Positions 30,797 to 39,441 of a stretch of 57,340 nt of DNA are shown piece by piece. The number at the start of each line of letters is the position of its first letter. Position 1 is the stretch's first letter. Where the stretch lies: positions 1 to 57,340 of the forward strand of contig JAICYU010000002.1 in the NCBI GenBank assembly GCA_025934025.1, in the 5' to 3' direction. Below the pieces are notes generated by a model. It saw only the letters and a program-made list of their open reading frames with translations, had not been told where the DNA came from and did not search any database. The DNA is from Terriglobales bacterium. GTDB lineage: Bacteria; Acidobacteriota; Terriglobia; Terriglobales; Acidobacteriaceae. Made by a program: the position numbers and the translations under genes.

Positions 30797-31111
30797 CTAT
30801 TCTTCTACGAAATCTTCGTCATCAAAAATATAGGGCGCAGTGCGGACGATCCTGAAGCGGACGCGCTCATTGCACTGATCGCATGGAGGAAACAGGTCAC
30901 CGCGATGCATTACAACCTCGTGCGTTTCGCGATGCGCGCGGTCGTGGATCACCTCATAAATTCCAGTCTCCGGCACGGAAGCGCCCGGCGTAAACAGCTT
31001 GGTATGCCGGCTGCGTACGTGGAACTTGCCGGGAGGCGGACCGGACTTCTCTGCTTTGGGATGATAGAGTGGCTTGCGCGCGGTTCGGGTGATTGCCTTT
31101 TGGGGTGTCAT
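30797..31111 (-). CDS. Small conserved-looking protein with CxxC motif
   Basis: A 104-residue protein I cannot name. It has a basic N-terminus, then GKFHVRSRHTKLFTPGASVPETGIYEVIHDRAHRETHEVVMHRGDLFPPCDQCNERVRFRIVRTAPYIFDDEDF. The PETGIYxVxH...HR..HEV....G..FPPCxxC layout looks like a small metal-binding or beta-barrel domain and does not look like a random shadow. It is convergent to rph with 4 bases between stops. The start is uncertain: ATG at 31111 or TTG at 31150. Confidence 0.72.
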   Translation of the reverse strand: MTPQKAITRTARKPLYHPKAEKSGPPPGKFHVRSRHTKLFTPGASVPETGIYEVIHDRAHRETHEVVMHRGDLFPPCDQCNERVRFRIVRTAPYIFDDEDFVEE

Positions 31112-31297
31112 TTTGCCGCGAATTTTATAACGTCCGTTTTTGCCAAGCAAGAGCGTAATCAGAATTCCTGCAGCGTCAATTTAGTAGAATGAACGGTGTT
31201 ATTGCCAGGGTGCTCTGCATCCAAGTTGCTGCTGCTTTCCGACAGGCATTAACCATTTTTTAACTGCCACGCCCAGACCGGGCTGAGGAGATAAACC

Positions 31298-32308
31298 ATG
31301 AAAATCACTCCCGGGAAGTTCAATGGCATGAAGAGGGTTTCCGACAGCCGGGGCATTATCGCCGCGGCTGCCATGGACCAGCGCGGCTCGTTGCAGAAAG
31401 CACTGGCAAAGGAAAAGGGTGGCGAAGTCACGGACTCCATGATGGAAGAATTCAAGTCCATCGTCACGGAAGTGCTGACCGCTCACGCCAGCGCTATCCT
31501 GCTAGACCCGGAATGGGGCCTGCCAGCCTCCCGTCGTCGCGCCAAGAATGCCGGTCTGCTGCTGGCCTACGAAAAGACGGGCTACGATAAGACGGGGCCG
31601 GGCCGCCTCCCTGATTTGCTTGACCACTGGTCAGCCCGCCGCCTGAAAGAAGCTGGTGCAGACTGCGTCAAAGTCCTGCTTTATTACACGCCGACCGACG
31701 GCAAAGAGATCAACGACAGAAAGCATGCTTGGGTGGAGCGCATCGGAGACGAATGCCGCGCTAATGACATTCCATTCTTCCTGGAATTTGTGGGTTACGA
31801 GGAAGGCGCAGACGAAAAGGGCCTGGAGTTCGCCAGGAAGAAGCCGGAGATCGTGCGCGAATCCATGGCGGAGTTTTCCAAAGAAAAATATGGCATAGAC
31901 GTCCTGAAAGTTGAAGTCCCGGTCAACATGAAATTTGTGGATGGCGCCAAGTCGTTTGGCGGCCAGAAAGCCTATACCCGCCAGGAAGCGATGAATCATT
32001 TCCGCCGAGCTGCCGAGGTGGCGAGCAAACCGTTCATCTATCTTTCCGCCGGCGTGAGCAACGCCGAATTCAACGAATCGCTGGCCCTGGCCGCTGAAGC
32101 CGGGGTGAAATTCAACGGAGTGTTGTGCGGACGCGCGACATGGAAAGACGGCATTCCGGTTTATGCAAAACAGGGCCCTGAAGCGTTCCGCAAGTGGCTT
32201 CAGAACGAGGGCGTGAAAAATATTGAAAACGTAAACCAAAGCTTGAGGTCCGCCACGCCGTGGCTTTCTCTCTACCAAGTACAGGAGCCGGTGCTGGCGA
32301 CGGCCTGA
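31298..32308 (+). CDS. LacD-like tagatose-1,6-bisphosphate aldolase family protein
   Basis: A 336-residue class I aldolase-like TIM barrel. Matching features are RGIIAAAAMDQRGSLQKAL, HASAILLDPEWGLPASR, GADCVKVLLYYTPTD, a likely Schiff-base lysine in DVLKVEVPVNMKFV, and PFIYLSAGVSNAEFNESL. LacD cleaves tagatose 1,6-bisphosphate, but with no lactose or galactitol genes nearby the natural substrate is unclear; other sugar bisphosphates or sulfoquinovose derivatives are possible for this superfamily. GAGGAG precedes the ATG. It lies 25 bases upstream of the UGA-containing thioredoxin-like gene and probably shares its transcript. Confidence 0.88.
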   Translation: MKITPGKFNGMKRVSDSRGIIAAAAMDQRGSLQKALAKEKGGEVTDSMMEEFKSIVTEVLTAHASAILLDPEWGLPASRRRAKNAGLLLAYEKTGYDKTGPGRLPDLLDHWSARRLKEAGADCVKVLLYYTPTDGKEINDRKHAWVERIGDECRANDIPFFLEFVGYEEGADEKGLEFARKKPEIVRESMAEFSKEKYGIDVLKVEVPVNMKFVDGAKSFGGQKAYTRQEAMNHFRRAAEVASKPFIYLSAGVSNAEFNESLALAAEAGVKFNGVLCGRATWKDGIPVYAKQGPEAFRKWLQNEGVKNIENVNQSLRSATPWLSLYQVQEPVLATA

Positions 32309-32333
32309 AACAACAAACGTAAGGAGGTTCTCA

Positions 32334-32900
32334 ATGGCAGTAAATTGGACCAAGGACATTGATGCCGGATTGAACCAGGCACGGACAGAACACAAACCCG
32401 TTCTGGTGGATTTCAGCGCCGCTCCGGCTTGAGGCGCATGTGCTCGGCTGGAAGCCGAGTCATACGGTGATCCGCAACTATCTTCGGAAATCCAGAAGCG
32501 GTTTGTCCCAATTGGAGTTCATATCAAAGAGAATCCCGCAGGCTTCCACCGCTTTGACGCCGTGTGGACGCCTACGGTGCTGGTGCTGGATGAGAATGGC
32601 AAGGAACGGCATCGCATTGAGGGTTATCTGCCAAAAGATGAGTTCGCCGCTCAGCTGCTGCTAGGCCTTGCCCGCTCTGCCTTCATGAATAAGAAATGGC
32701 CGGACGCAGAGACGCTGTACGGTGAAATCATTCAGAAATATCCGAACAGTACCGCGGCCCCCGAAGCTGTATATTGGAAAGCGGTCTCAACCTACAAGAA
32801 GACCAACGACCATCACGTGTTGGGTGAAGTACCGAAGACCTTGCAACAGAAATATCCGAACAGCGTCTGGGCCAAGAAGGCGATTCCCTGGGCTGCGTAG
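32334..32900 (+). CDS. Putative selenoprotein: thioredoxin-like with UxxC, TPR-like tail
   Basis: Read from the ATG at 32334 (AAGGAGG six bases upstream) this frame encodes MAVNWTKDID...KPVLVDFSAAPA, meets TGA at 32430-32432, and continues openly for 155 sense codons. With selenocysteine at position 33 the redox motif is U-G-A-C, exactly where thioredoxins have CxxC. The cis-proline region follows as VWTPTVLVLDENGKERHRIEGYLP. The rest is a helical tail with two TPR-like units ending QKYPNS. A SECIS-like hairpin follows the TGA. Total length is 188 residues. The ORF track shows only 32562-32900, which has no ribosome site. The alternative is a nonsense-mutated Cys codon; the hairpin, the intact downstream frame and the UxxC position argue against it. 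The physiological substrate is unknown. Confidence 0.82.
32430..32463 (+). promoter_or_regulatory. Candidate bacterial SECIS element after in-frame UGA
   Basis: The TGA (32430-32432) is followed by a hairpin: lower stem ATG/CAT (32438-32440 with 32461-32463), a single unpaired T at 32441, a G-U pair, then CTCGGC/GCCGAG (32443-32448 with 32454-32459) closing a TGGAA loop. Sixteen bases separate the TGA from the loop, and G is the second loop base. Bacterial SECIS elements have the loop about 16-37 bases after UGA, with a G in the first two loop positions; E. coli fdhF also has a functional bulged U. Confidence 0.72.
32733..32863 (+). repeat. Internal 17-base direct repeat in the thioredoxin-like gene
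   Basis: CAGAAATATCCGAACAG occurs twice, at 32733-32749 and 32847-32863, both in frame and both encoding QKYPNS. The spacing of 114 bases equals 38 codons, close to one TPR unit. This suggests the tail arose by duplication of a TPR-like helix pair. Confidence 0.7.
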
Positions 32901-32930
32901 AACCGGCAAAGCACGAGCCAATCAGATCCG

Positions 32931-32962
32931 AGCGGCAGAAAAATCTGCCGCTTCTCCTTTTT
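32931..32962 (+). terminator. Rho-independent terminator
   Basis: AGCGGCAGA-AAAA-TCTGCCGCT gives a perfect 9-bp stem with a 4-base loop, followed by TCTCCTTTTTT. It lies 31 bases after the stop of the selenoprotein candidate and ends that transcript. The T run touches the guaA stop codon on the other strand. Confidence 0.87.
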
Positions 32963-34515
32963 TACTCCCACTCAATCGTGCCCGGTGGCTTTGAGGTTAC
33001 GTCGTAAACTACGCGGTTGATGCCGCGGACCTCGTTCACAATCCGACTGGAGATTCGTTTTAATACCTCGTACGGCAGCGGCGCCCAATCTGCCGTCATG
33101 CCGTCTTCGGAATGCACGGCGCGGATAGCGCAGGTGTAGGCATAGGTGCGCTGGTCGCCCATCACGCCCACTGACATTACCGGCAGCAACACCGCGAAGG
33201 ACTGCCAGATCTGCGCATACAGGCCAGCTTGCTTGATCTCGCTGACCACAATGTCATCTGCTTCCTGAAGCAAGGCGACGCGCTCGGACGTGACCTCGCC
33301 CACGATGCGCACTGCCAAGCCCGGCCCGGGGAAAGGCTGACGTTGCAGAATCTCTTGCGGCATCCCCAGTTCGCGGCCGATGCGCCGAACCTCATCCTTA
33401 AACAAATCCTTTAAGGGCTCAATCAGCTTGAGCTTCATCTTCTCCGGCAGTCCGCCGACGTTGTGATGGCTCTTGATGGTCTGCGAAGGTCCGCGCACGC
33501 TACGCGATTCGATCACATCGGGATAAAGCGTTCCTTGCACCAGCCATTCCACCTTGCCGGATTCGCGCTCCAGACGATGCGCTTCCTGGTCAAAGACCTC
33601 AATGAACTCATTGCCGATGATCTTGCGTTTCTTTTCGGGATCAGTGACGCCGGCAAGTTTCTCCAGAAAGCGCTTGCTTGCATCCACGGCGACCAAGTTC
33701 AACCCCAGCTTCTCGCGCAGATTCTGCTGTACTTTCTGAAATTCATTCTTGCGGAGCACGCCATTGTTGACGAAGATCGAAACCAACCGGTCGCCGATTG
33801 CCTGGTTGACAAGCGTGGCTGCGACCGCTGAATCTACTCCCCCGGAGAGCGCGCAGATTACTCTTCCCTTTTCGCCGACGCTGCGTCGAACCTGCTCGAT
33901 GGCTTCGTTGATGAAATGCTGTGGCGTCCACTCGCCGCGGGCGCCGCAGATGTTGTAGACAAAATTGCGCAGCAGATCGAAGCCGTACTTGGTGTGGTGA
34001 ACTTCAGGATGGAACTGTACCGCCCAGATTCTCTGCTGCTCGTTCTCCATCGCAGCCAGCGCATTACCCGATCGCGCAACCACGTTGAAACCCGGGGGTA
34101 GACTCTTGGCCTCATCACCATGCGACATCCAGACATTCATCGTTTGGGGGAGGCCGCGAAACAGCCGTGAGTCAGCGTGGGAGATGGTGACTTCGGCGTG
34201 GCCATACTCGCGCTTTGGTCCTGGCACCACTTGGCCGCCAAGCCTCTGCGTAATGAAATGCAGGCCGTAGCAGATGCCGAGAAGCGGAACGTTCTGCTCC
34301 AGGACGCGCTCATCTGCCGGAGGGGCGTCGGTGTCATAAACCGATGAAGGGCCGCCGCTCAGGATGATTCCCGCAGGACGATAGCTCCTGATTTCGTCGA
34401 GGGAGGCCGTGCAGGGCAGGACAGCGGAGAAGACCTTCAACTCACGGATGCGGCGCGCAATCAGTTGTGTGTACTGCGAGCCAAAGTCGAGGATAACGAT
34501 GGATTGTTCTTCCAC
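32962..34515 (-). CDS. guaA: GMP synthase (glutamine-hydrolysing)
   Basis: A 517-residue enzyme that aminates XMP to GMP. The N-terminal class I glutamine amidotransferase has the nucleophile Cys82 in [10 protein letters not shown] and the His-Glu pair in [10 protein letters not shown]. The ATP-pyrophosphatase domain has the P-loop [12 protein letters not shown]. The C-terminal dimerisation domain ends [15 protein letters not shown], as in most GuaA. The start is GTG at 34515; no strong ribosome site is seen, but [22 protein letters not shown] is the expected N-terminus. No guaB is adjacent. Confidence 0.97.
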   Translation of the reverse strand: MEEQSIVILDFGSQYTQLIARRIRELKVFSAVLPCTASLDEIRSYRPAGIILSGGPSSVYDTDAPPADERVLEQNVPLLGICYGLHFITQRLGGQVVPGPKREYGHAEVTISHADSRLFRGLPQTMNVWMSHGDEAKSLPPGFNVVARSGNALAAMENEQQRIWAVQFHPEVHHTKYGFDLLRNFVYNICGARGEWTPQHFINEAIEQVRRSVGEKGRVICALSGGVDSAVAATLVNQAIGDRLVSIFVNNGVLRKNEFQKVQQNLREKLGLNLVAVDASKRFLEKLAGVTDPEKKRKIIGNEFIEVFDQEAHRLERESGKVEWLVQGTLYPDVIESRSVRGPSQTIKSHHNVGGLPEKMKLKLIEPLKDLFKDEVRRIGRELGMPQEILQRQPFPGPGLAVRIVGEVTSERVALLQEADDIVVSEIKQAGLYAQIWQSFAVLLPVMSVGVMGDQRTYAYTCAIRAVHSEDGMTADWAPLPYEVLKRISSRIVNEVRGINRVVYDVTSKPPGTIEWE

Positions 34516-34753
34516 GATTGATTGTGCCTGAACCCTCAGGGCCTGTAAAGACCAGCCCCAAAACCTTTGAAACGCAGAGGAAGCTGAGGAAGCGGAGGAC
34601 TTTGAGTTCTTAAGCGAATCGGAAAAGCTCGATTCGATAAACAGAAATGACCAGCAGCTTCGTTTCAGAGACAGGATGCGATCAGACCCGCACCATTCTC
34701 AAATCTAGCCCAGAACCGGTTAAAATCCTGCTTGCCTCTGTTTCCTCCCTTCT

Positions 34754-37303
34754 CTACCGCACCACCACATTCACCAGTTTCCCCGGTACGACGATCACCT
34801 TCACCACTTGCTTGCCCTCAACCGCTGCTTTAACTTTTTCTTCGGTCAATGCTCTTTCGCGCACGAGTGCTTCCGGCGCTTCGGCGGGAACGGCAACGTG
34901 GCTGCGAAGCTTGCCGTTGATCTGCAAGGCATAGATGATCTCCTCTTCGCGGGCAAGTTCGGGGTCGTACTCCGGCCAGGGATGGCGAAGGAGATTGTCC
35001 TTCTCTCCGAGAGTCTCCCAGAGTTCAGCAGCGAGATAAGGAGAGAACGGCGCGAGCAGGAGCACAAGTTTGCGCTGGATATCGGCGAGCACCGCCGCAG
35101 GAAATCTGCCGGCGGTAATGTCTTCTTCTGCCGCATAGAGCGCGTTCACGAATTCCATTACTGCGGCGACGGACGTATTGAAATGCCAGCGTCCTTGAAA
35201 ATCCTCGCTCACTCGCCGGATCGTCTGGTGGAGCTTGCGTTGTACCTGACGAACTGCAGCCGAGTTCCCGTCCCTGGAGGTTGAAGCGCCTGGCGCATTC
35301 ACCGCATTCCGCATCACGAACCGGTACACCCGGCTCAAGAAACGGTGCACGCCTTCCACGCCGGCGTCTTGCCAATCAAGTTCGCGGTCGGGTGACGTGG
35401 CAAAAAGCGAGTACATGCGCGTGGCGTCGGCGCCGAAACGGGCCACCATGTCGTCCGGGGAAACGACATTCCCCTTGCTCTTCGACATCTTGGAGCCGTC
35501 TTTGATCACCATGCCCTGAGTGAAAAGACGAGTTGCCGGCTCGTCATTGTGGATGAGGCCGAGATCGCGCATGAATTTGGTCCAGAAGCGCGAATAGATC
35601 AGGTGAAGAATCGCATGCTCCACCCCGCCGATGTACTGATCAATGGGGAACCAGTAGTCCACAGTAGCGGTATCGAGCGGGCGGTCATTCAACTGTGCGT
35701 TGGTGTAGCGGTAGAAATACCATGAGGAATCCACGAACGTATCCATGGTGTCGGTCTCGCGTCGCGCTGCTCCGCCGCATTGGGGACAGGTGGCGTTCAC
35801 AAACTCCGGCACGCGTCCAAGCGGTGAGCCGCCCTGCAATGTGATGTCCACATTTTCGGGAAGCAACACCGGAAGCTGGTCTTCAGGGACCGGCACAATG
35901 CCGCATTTTTCGCAATATAGCATGGGGATCGGAGTGCCCCAGTAACGCTGGCGGGAGATGCCCCAATCCTTCAAACGATAGGTGACCGTTCCCTTGCCGA
36001 ACCCGTGCCGCTCCGCATAGGCCGTCATTCTGACGACGGCTTCTTCGTTGGAAAGCTCGTTGAACTCACCGGAATTGATGAGCATGCTGTCCTTGTGCGT
36101 GTAAGGAATCATCGGTTCCTCGCGCTCTCCAGTGCGGCGCGGAAGGATCACAACGCGGACATCAATTCCGTACTTCTGCGCAAATTCGTAATCGCGCTCA
36201 TCGTGCGCAGGTACTGACATGATTGCGCCTGTTCCATAGCCCGTCAGGATGTAGTTCGCCACCCAGATCGGGACCTTTTCCTGGTTGAAAGGATTGATGG
36301 CATACCGACCGGTGAACACCCCGTGCTTCTCCATGGTTTCGAAATCATCCGCCGCACGGGCGCGCGCCTGCTCTCGAATGAGATCTTCAACCTTTGCATG
36401 AAGGGATGGATCGTTGCCGACCAAATCCGGCGCCAGCGGATGCTCCGGTGCGAGCTGAATGGAAGTTGCGCCGAAGATCGTGTCAATGCGCGTCGTAAAG
36501 ACCGTGATCTTGTCACCCGCGCGGCGGCTGGGGCCGTCAATCTTGAAATCCACCATTGCGCCTTCGCTGCGCCCGATCCAGTTGCGCTGCATGGTGCGGA
36601 CCTTCTCCGGCCAGCCCTCGAGCTGATCAAGACCGTTGAGCAACTCGTCGGCATACTTCGTCGTGCGGACAAACCACTGTTCGAGTTCGCGCTGCTCCAC
36701 CGGCGTTTCCTCGTGACGCCAGCACATGCCTCCGACCACCTGTTCGTTGGCCAGGACAGTTGCACATTCCGGGCACCAATTGACTTTGCTGCTCTTGCGA
36801 TACGCTAAACCCTTCTCGTAAAGCTTCAAAAAGAACCACTGGTTCCAGCGATAGTATTCAGGAAGGCAGGTGGTGACTTCGCGCGCCCAGTCGTAGGCGA
36901 AGCCAAGACGCTTCATTTGCTGCTTCATGTGCGCGATGTTGCGTAGCGTCCAGTCTTTGGGTGGAACGTTATTTTTGATGGCGGCATTTTCCGCGGGAAG
37001 GCCGAAGGCGTCCCATCCCATGGGATGAAGCACGTTGTAGCCGCGCATCCACATATGGCGGGCCAGAGCATCGCCAATGGCATAGTTGCGTACGTGTCCC
37101 ATATGGAGAGCGCCGGAAGGATAGGGCAGCATTTCCAGGACGTAGTATTTCTTGCGCGAGCTGTCGTGCGGCTCGGCGGCAAACAATGCCGGATCGGCCT
37201 GCCAGCGGGCGTACCACTTCTCTTCAATCCGCTGCGGATCGTAGCGGTCTTCGCGTTGTCGCTCGGAAAGCGGCGTGGTCGGGGTTTTGGTGCTCTCGGC
37301 CAT
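34754..37303 (-). CDS. leuS: Leucyl-tRNA synthetase
   Basis: An 849-residue class I aminoacyl-tRNA synthetase. The HIGH motif is HMGH (residues 67-70) in YPSGALHMGHVRNYAIGD and the KMSKS motif is in DGSKMSKSKGNVVSP. The CP1 editing domain includes the threonine-rich ITVFTTRIDTIFGATSIQLAPEHPL and GTGAIMSVPAHDERDYEFA. Two zinc-like cysteine pairs are present (WCPECATVLANEQV and CEKCGIVPV/CPQCGG). The C-terminus KVIVVPGKLVNVVVR is complete. It is last in a minus-strand pair with endonuclease IV. Confidence 0.98.
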   Translation of the reverse strand: MAESTKTPTTPLSERQREDRYDPQRIEEKWYARWQADPALFAAEPHDSSRKKYYVLEMLPYPSGALHMGHVRNYAIGDALARHMWMRGYNVLHPMGWDAFGLPAENAAIKNNVPPKDWTLRNIAHMKQQMKRLGFAYDWAREVTTCLPEYYRWNQWFFLKLYEKGLAYRKSSKVNWCPECATVLANEQVVGGMCWRHEETPVEQRELEQWFVRTTKYADELLNGLDQLEGWPEKVRTMQRNWIGRSEGAMVDFKIDGPSRRAGDKITVFTTRIDTIFGATSIQLAPEHPLAPDLVGNDPSLHAKVEDLIREQARARAADDFETMEKHGVFTGRYAINPFNQEKVPIWVANYILTGYGTGAIMSVPAHDERDYEFAQKYGIDVRVVILPRRTGEREEPMIPYTHKDSMLINSGEFNELSNEEAVVRMTAYAERHGFGKGTVTYRLKDWGISRQRYWGTPIPMLYCEKCGIVPVPEDQLPVLLPENVDITLQGGSPLGRVPEFVNATCPQCGGAARRETDTMDTFVDSSWYFYRYTNAQLNDRPLDTATVDYWFPIDQYIGGVEHAILHLIYSRFWTKFMRDLGLIHNDEPATRLFTQGMVIKDGSKMSKSKGNVVSPDDMVARFGADATRMYSLFATSPDRELDWQDAGVEGVHRFLSRVYRFVMRNAVNAPGASTSRDGNSAAVRQVQRKLHQTIRRVSEDFQGRWHFNTSVAAVMEFVNALYAAEEDITAGRFPAAVLADIQRKLVLLLAPFSPYLAAELWETLGEKDNLLRHPWPEYDPELAREEEIIYALQINGKLRSHVAVPAEAPEALVRERALTEEKVKAAVEGKQVVKVIVVPGKLVNVVVR

Positions 37304-37309
37304 GTTCTA

Positions 37310-38281
37310 TTATGCCCGTTTTTTGCGGGCGGAGGTTTGTTTGACGTTTACCAGAGATTTCAGGGCTTCAATGTTGCGCAGATCGTCGCGAGCATGATCA
37401 ATTGGCGTTTCCGCGATGAAGGCCGCGTGCTCGGCGCGTTCATCGTTCAACAGGCGCCGGAATGGTTCCAGCCCAATGGTTCCCTGCCCGATGTGCTCGT
37501 GCCGGTCGCGACGAGAGCCTCGCTGGTCTTTGGCATCGTTGCAGTGCCACACCAGCACGTTCCCAAGTCCGACTGTCTGGTCAAGTTGGCGCATCGTGTC
37601 CTGCCAGCCTGCTTCGCTCACGATGTCATAGCCGCAGACGTGAGTGTGGCAGGTGTCAATGCAAGCGCCAACGGGACAGACCGGCTTCAGGTATTCGAGT
37701 AAATGCGCGACCTGCTCAAACGACCCACCCAGCGAGAACTCCGCCCCGGCGGTGTTCTCAATCAGGATGCGCAGATTTGAATTCTCCAGTTCAAGGCCCT
37801 GCGCCGCTTCGGCAATGGAGCGGGCCACCAATTCCAATCCCTCTTCACGACTGCGACCGCGAAACGACCCCGGATGCAGCACCAGATACTCAGCGCAGAG
37901 CGCCAGCGCGCGCTGCAACTCGCCACGAAAGCTTTCCACCGACTTGCAATGAAACTCCGCTGTGGCGCTGGCCAGATTCACCAAGTAACTGGTATGGATC
38001 ACCAAGGGCGCAATCCCATACTTGTCGCGAAGCCGCCGCATCTCCAAACACTGGCTCTTGCCAAGTCCGTACGGTTTCCATTGCCGCGGGCTGGAAGAGA
38101 ATATCTGGAACGTGTTCGCGCCGAGACGGTAGGCGCGCTCCGCCGCTCTCTCCACTCCACCCGCGGTCGAAGTATGAATCCCGATGCGGCGTGGGCCAGG
38201 CGCAGGCACTTCTCCCTGAGACCAGAGCAGAACGTCCTTCATGTTGAGCTTGTGCTTCCGCTCTGTTAACTCTGCCGACAT
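37310..38281 (-). CDS. nfo: Deoxyribonuclease IV (AP endonuclease)
   Basis: A 323-residue EndoIV-family enzyme for repair of abasic and oxidised sites. The trinuclear zinc site motifs are all present: GIHTSTAGGVERAAERAYRLGANTFQIF, LVLHPGSF, LIENTAGAE, CIDTCHTHVCGYDI, VLVWHCNDAKDQRGSRRDRHEHIGQGTIG. It is about 40 residues longer than E. coli Nfo; the extra length lies in a basic N-terminus and a Lys/Arg-rich C-terminus (KQTSARKKRA). The start is ATG at 38281, with the ATG at 38242 as an alternative. It precedes leuS by 6 bases, so co-transcription is likely. Confidence 0.94.
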   Translation of the reverse strand: MSAELTERKHKLNMKDVLLWSQGEVPAPGPRRIGIHTSTAGGVERAAERAYRLGANTFQIFSSSPRQWKPYGLGKSQCLEMRRLRDKYGIAPLVIHTSYLVNLASATAEFHCKSVESFRGELQRALALCAEYLVLHPGSFRGRSREEGLELVARSIAEAAQGLELENSNLRILIENTAGAEFSLGGSFEQVAHLLEYLKPVCPVGACIDTCHTHVCGYDIVSEAGWQDTMRQLDQTVGLGNVLVWHCNDAKDQRGSRRDRHEHIGQGTIGLEPFRRLLNDERAEHAAFIAETPIDHARDDLRNIEALKSLVNVKQTSARKKRA

Positions 38282-38377
38282 GCGCTAAACCACTGATTCT
38301 AACACGCTAAAACGCTGGTTTTCGTTGCTCGCCGAAGCGAATCACAGTAAACTGAGACTTCACAGAGGTCAGTCCTT

Positions 38378-39439
38378 ATGCTTGTCGTGATGAAGGCGCA
38401 CGCCACTGAGGAGCAGGTGCGCGCGGTTTGTGAACGGATTGAAAGCCTGGGCTATCGCCCTCACGCCATCCCGGGCGCCCAGCGTACGGCCATTGGAATT
38501 ACGGGAAACAAGGGAGCCATGGAAGCGGGCGCGCTGGAAGAAATGTCCGGCGTGCAGGAAGTCATCATTGTCAGCAAGCCGTACAAGCTGGTGAGCCGCG
38601 ACGTAAAGGAAGAAGACACTGTCATCAATCTTCCCGGCACGGATGCTGCAGTCGGCGGACGCGAACTGGGCATTGTGGCGGGGCCATGCGCGATTGAATG
38701 TCGCGAGCAGGCATTCGCGATCGCGGAGCGCGTGGCTAAAACCGGAGCGCGCTTCTTCCGCGGCGGCGCTTATAAGCCACGCACCTCGCCTTACGCTTTC
38801 CAGGGAATGGGCGAAGCCGGACTGAAGATCATGGCAGAGATCCGCGACCGCTTCGGCCTGCGCATCGTTACTGAGGCAATTGATAACGAGTCACTCGATC
38901 TGGTAGCCGAGTACGCCGATGTTGTCCAGATCGGAGCGCGCAACATGCAAAACTTTTCTCTGCTCAAGAAAGCGGGCAAGATTCGCAAACCGGTGCTGCT
39001 GAAGCGCGGCATGTCAGCAACACTGGAAGAATTCCTGATGGCGGCCGAGTACATCCTGAGCGAAGGAAATTACGAGGTAATTCTCTGCGAGCGCGGCGTG
39101 CGCACCTTCGCCGACCACACCCGCAACACGCTTGACCTGAGCATCGTTCCGGCAGTGCAGAAGCTAAGCCATCTGCCAATTCTGGTTGACCCCAGCCATG
39201 GCACGGGCAAACGAGATAAGGTGCTTCCGCTTTCACGAGCTGCCATTGCGGTGGGCGCAGACGGCTTGATCGTGGAAGTCCATCATGACCCCGATCGCGC
39301 GCTATCTGATGGAATGCAGTCGCTCTTCCCGGATCAGTTCGATGAGCTTATGGCGGAGATCCGGCAGATTGCGCCGGTGGTGCATCGCACCCTTCAGGAA
39401 CCGCTGCGACAGCCTGTGGTGGCGAAGGCCGGAAAGTAA
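38378..39439 (+). CDS. aroF: 3-deoxy-7-phosphoheptulonate synthase (AroF, type I-beta)
   Basis: A 353-residue DAHP synthase, the first step of the shikimate pathway. The N-terminal 75 residues ([33 protein letters not shown]) are a ferredoxin-like regulatory domain found in the feedback-regulated I-beta class. The barrel carries [42 protein letters not shown] and [14 protein letters not shown]. It is complete and starts at an ATG with AGAGGT upstream. The propeller lipoprotein begins 2 bases after the stop and may be co-transcribed. Confidence 0.96.
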   Translation: MLVVMKAHATEEQVRAVCERIESLGYRPHAIPGAQRTAIGITGNKGAMEAGALEEMSGVQEVIIVSKPYKLVSRDVKEEDTVINLPGTDAAVGGRELGIVAGPCAIECREQAFAIAERVAKTGARFFRGGAYKPRTSPYAFQGMGEAGLKIMAEIRDRFGLRIVTEAIDNESLDLVAEYADVVQIGARNMQNFSLLKKAGKIRKPVLLKRGMSATLEEFLMAAEYILSEGNYEVILCERGVRTFADHTRNTLDLSIVPAVQKLSHLPILVDPSHGTGKRDKVLPLSRAAIAVGADGLIVEVHHDPDRALSDGMQSLFPDQFDELMAEIRQIAPVVHRTLQEPLRQPVVAKAGK

Positions 39440-39441
39440 AC

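Noticed and set aside
32430-32432. TGA as an ordinary stop ending a 32-residue peptide, or as a nonsense mutation
   Set aside because: Possible but less likely: the frame stays open for 155 codons with good thioredoxin-like sequence, the TGA is exactly at the redox position, and a SECIS-like hairpin follows. Kept as the main alternative.
32562-32900. Track ORF of 112 residues as a separate gene
   Set aside because: Starts at an internal GTG inside the thioredoxin fold with no ribosome binding site.
34516-34753. Gene or regulatory RNA between guaA and leuS
   Set aside because: Only a purine-rich stretch and a short CGAATCG/CGATTCG inverted repeat are seen; nothing convincing.
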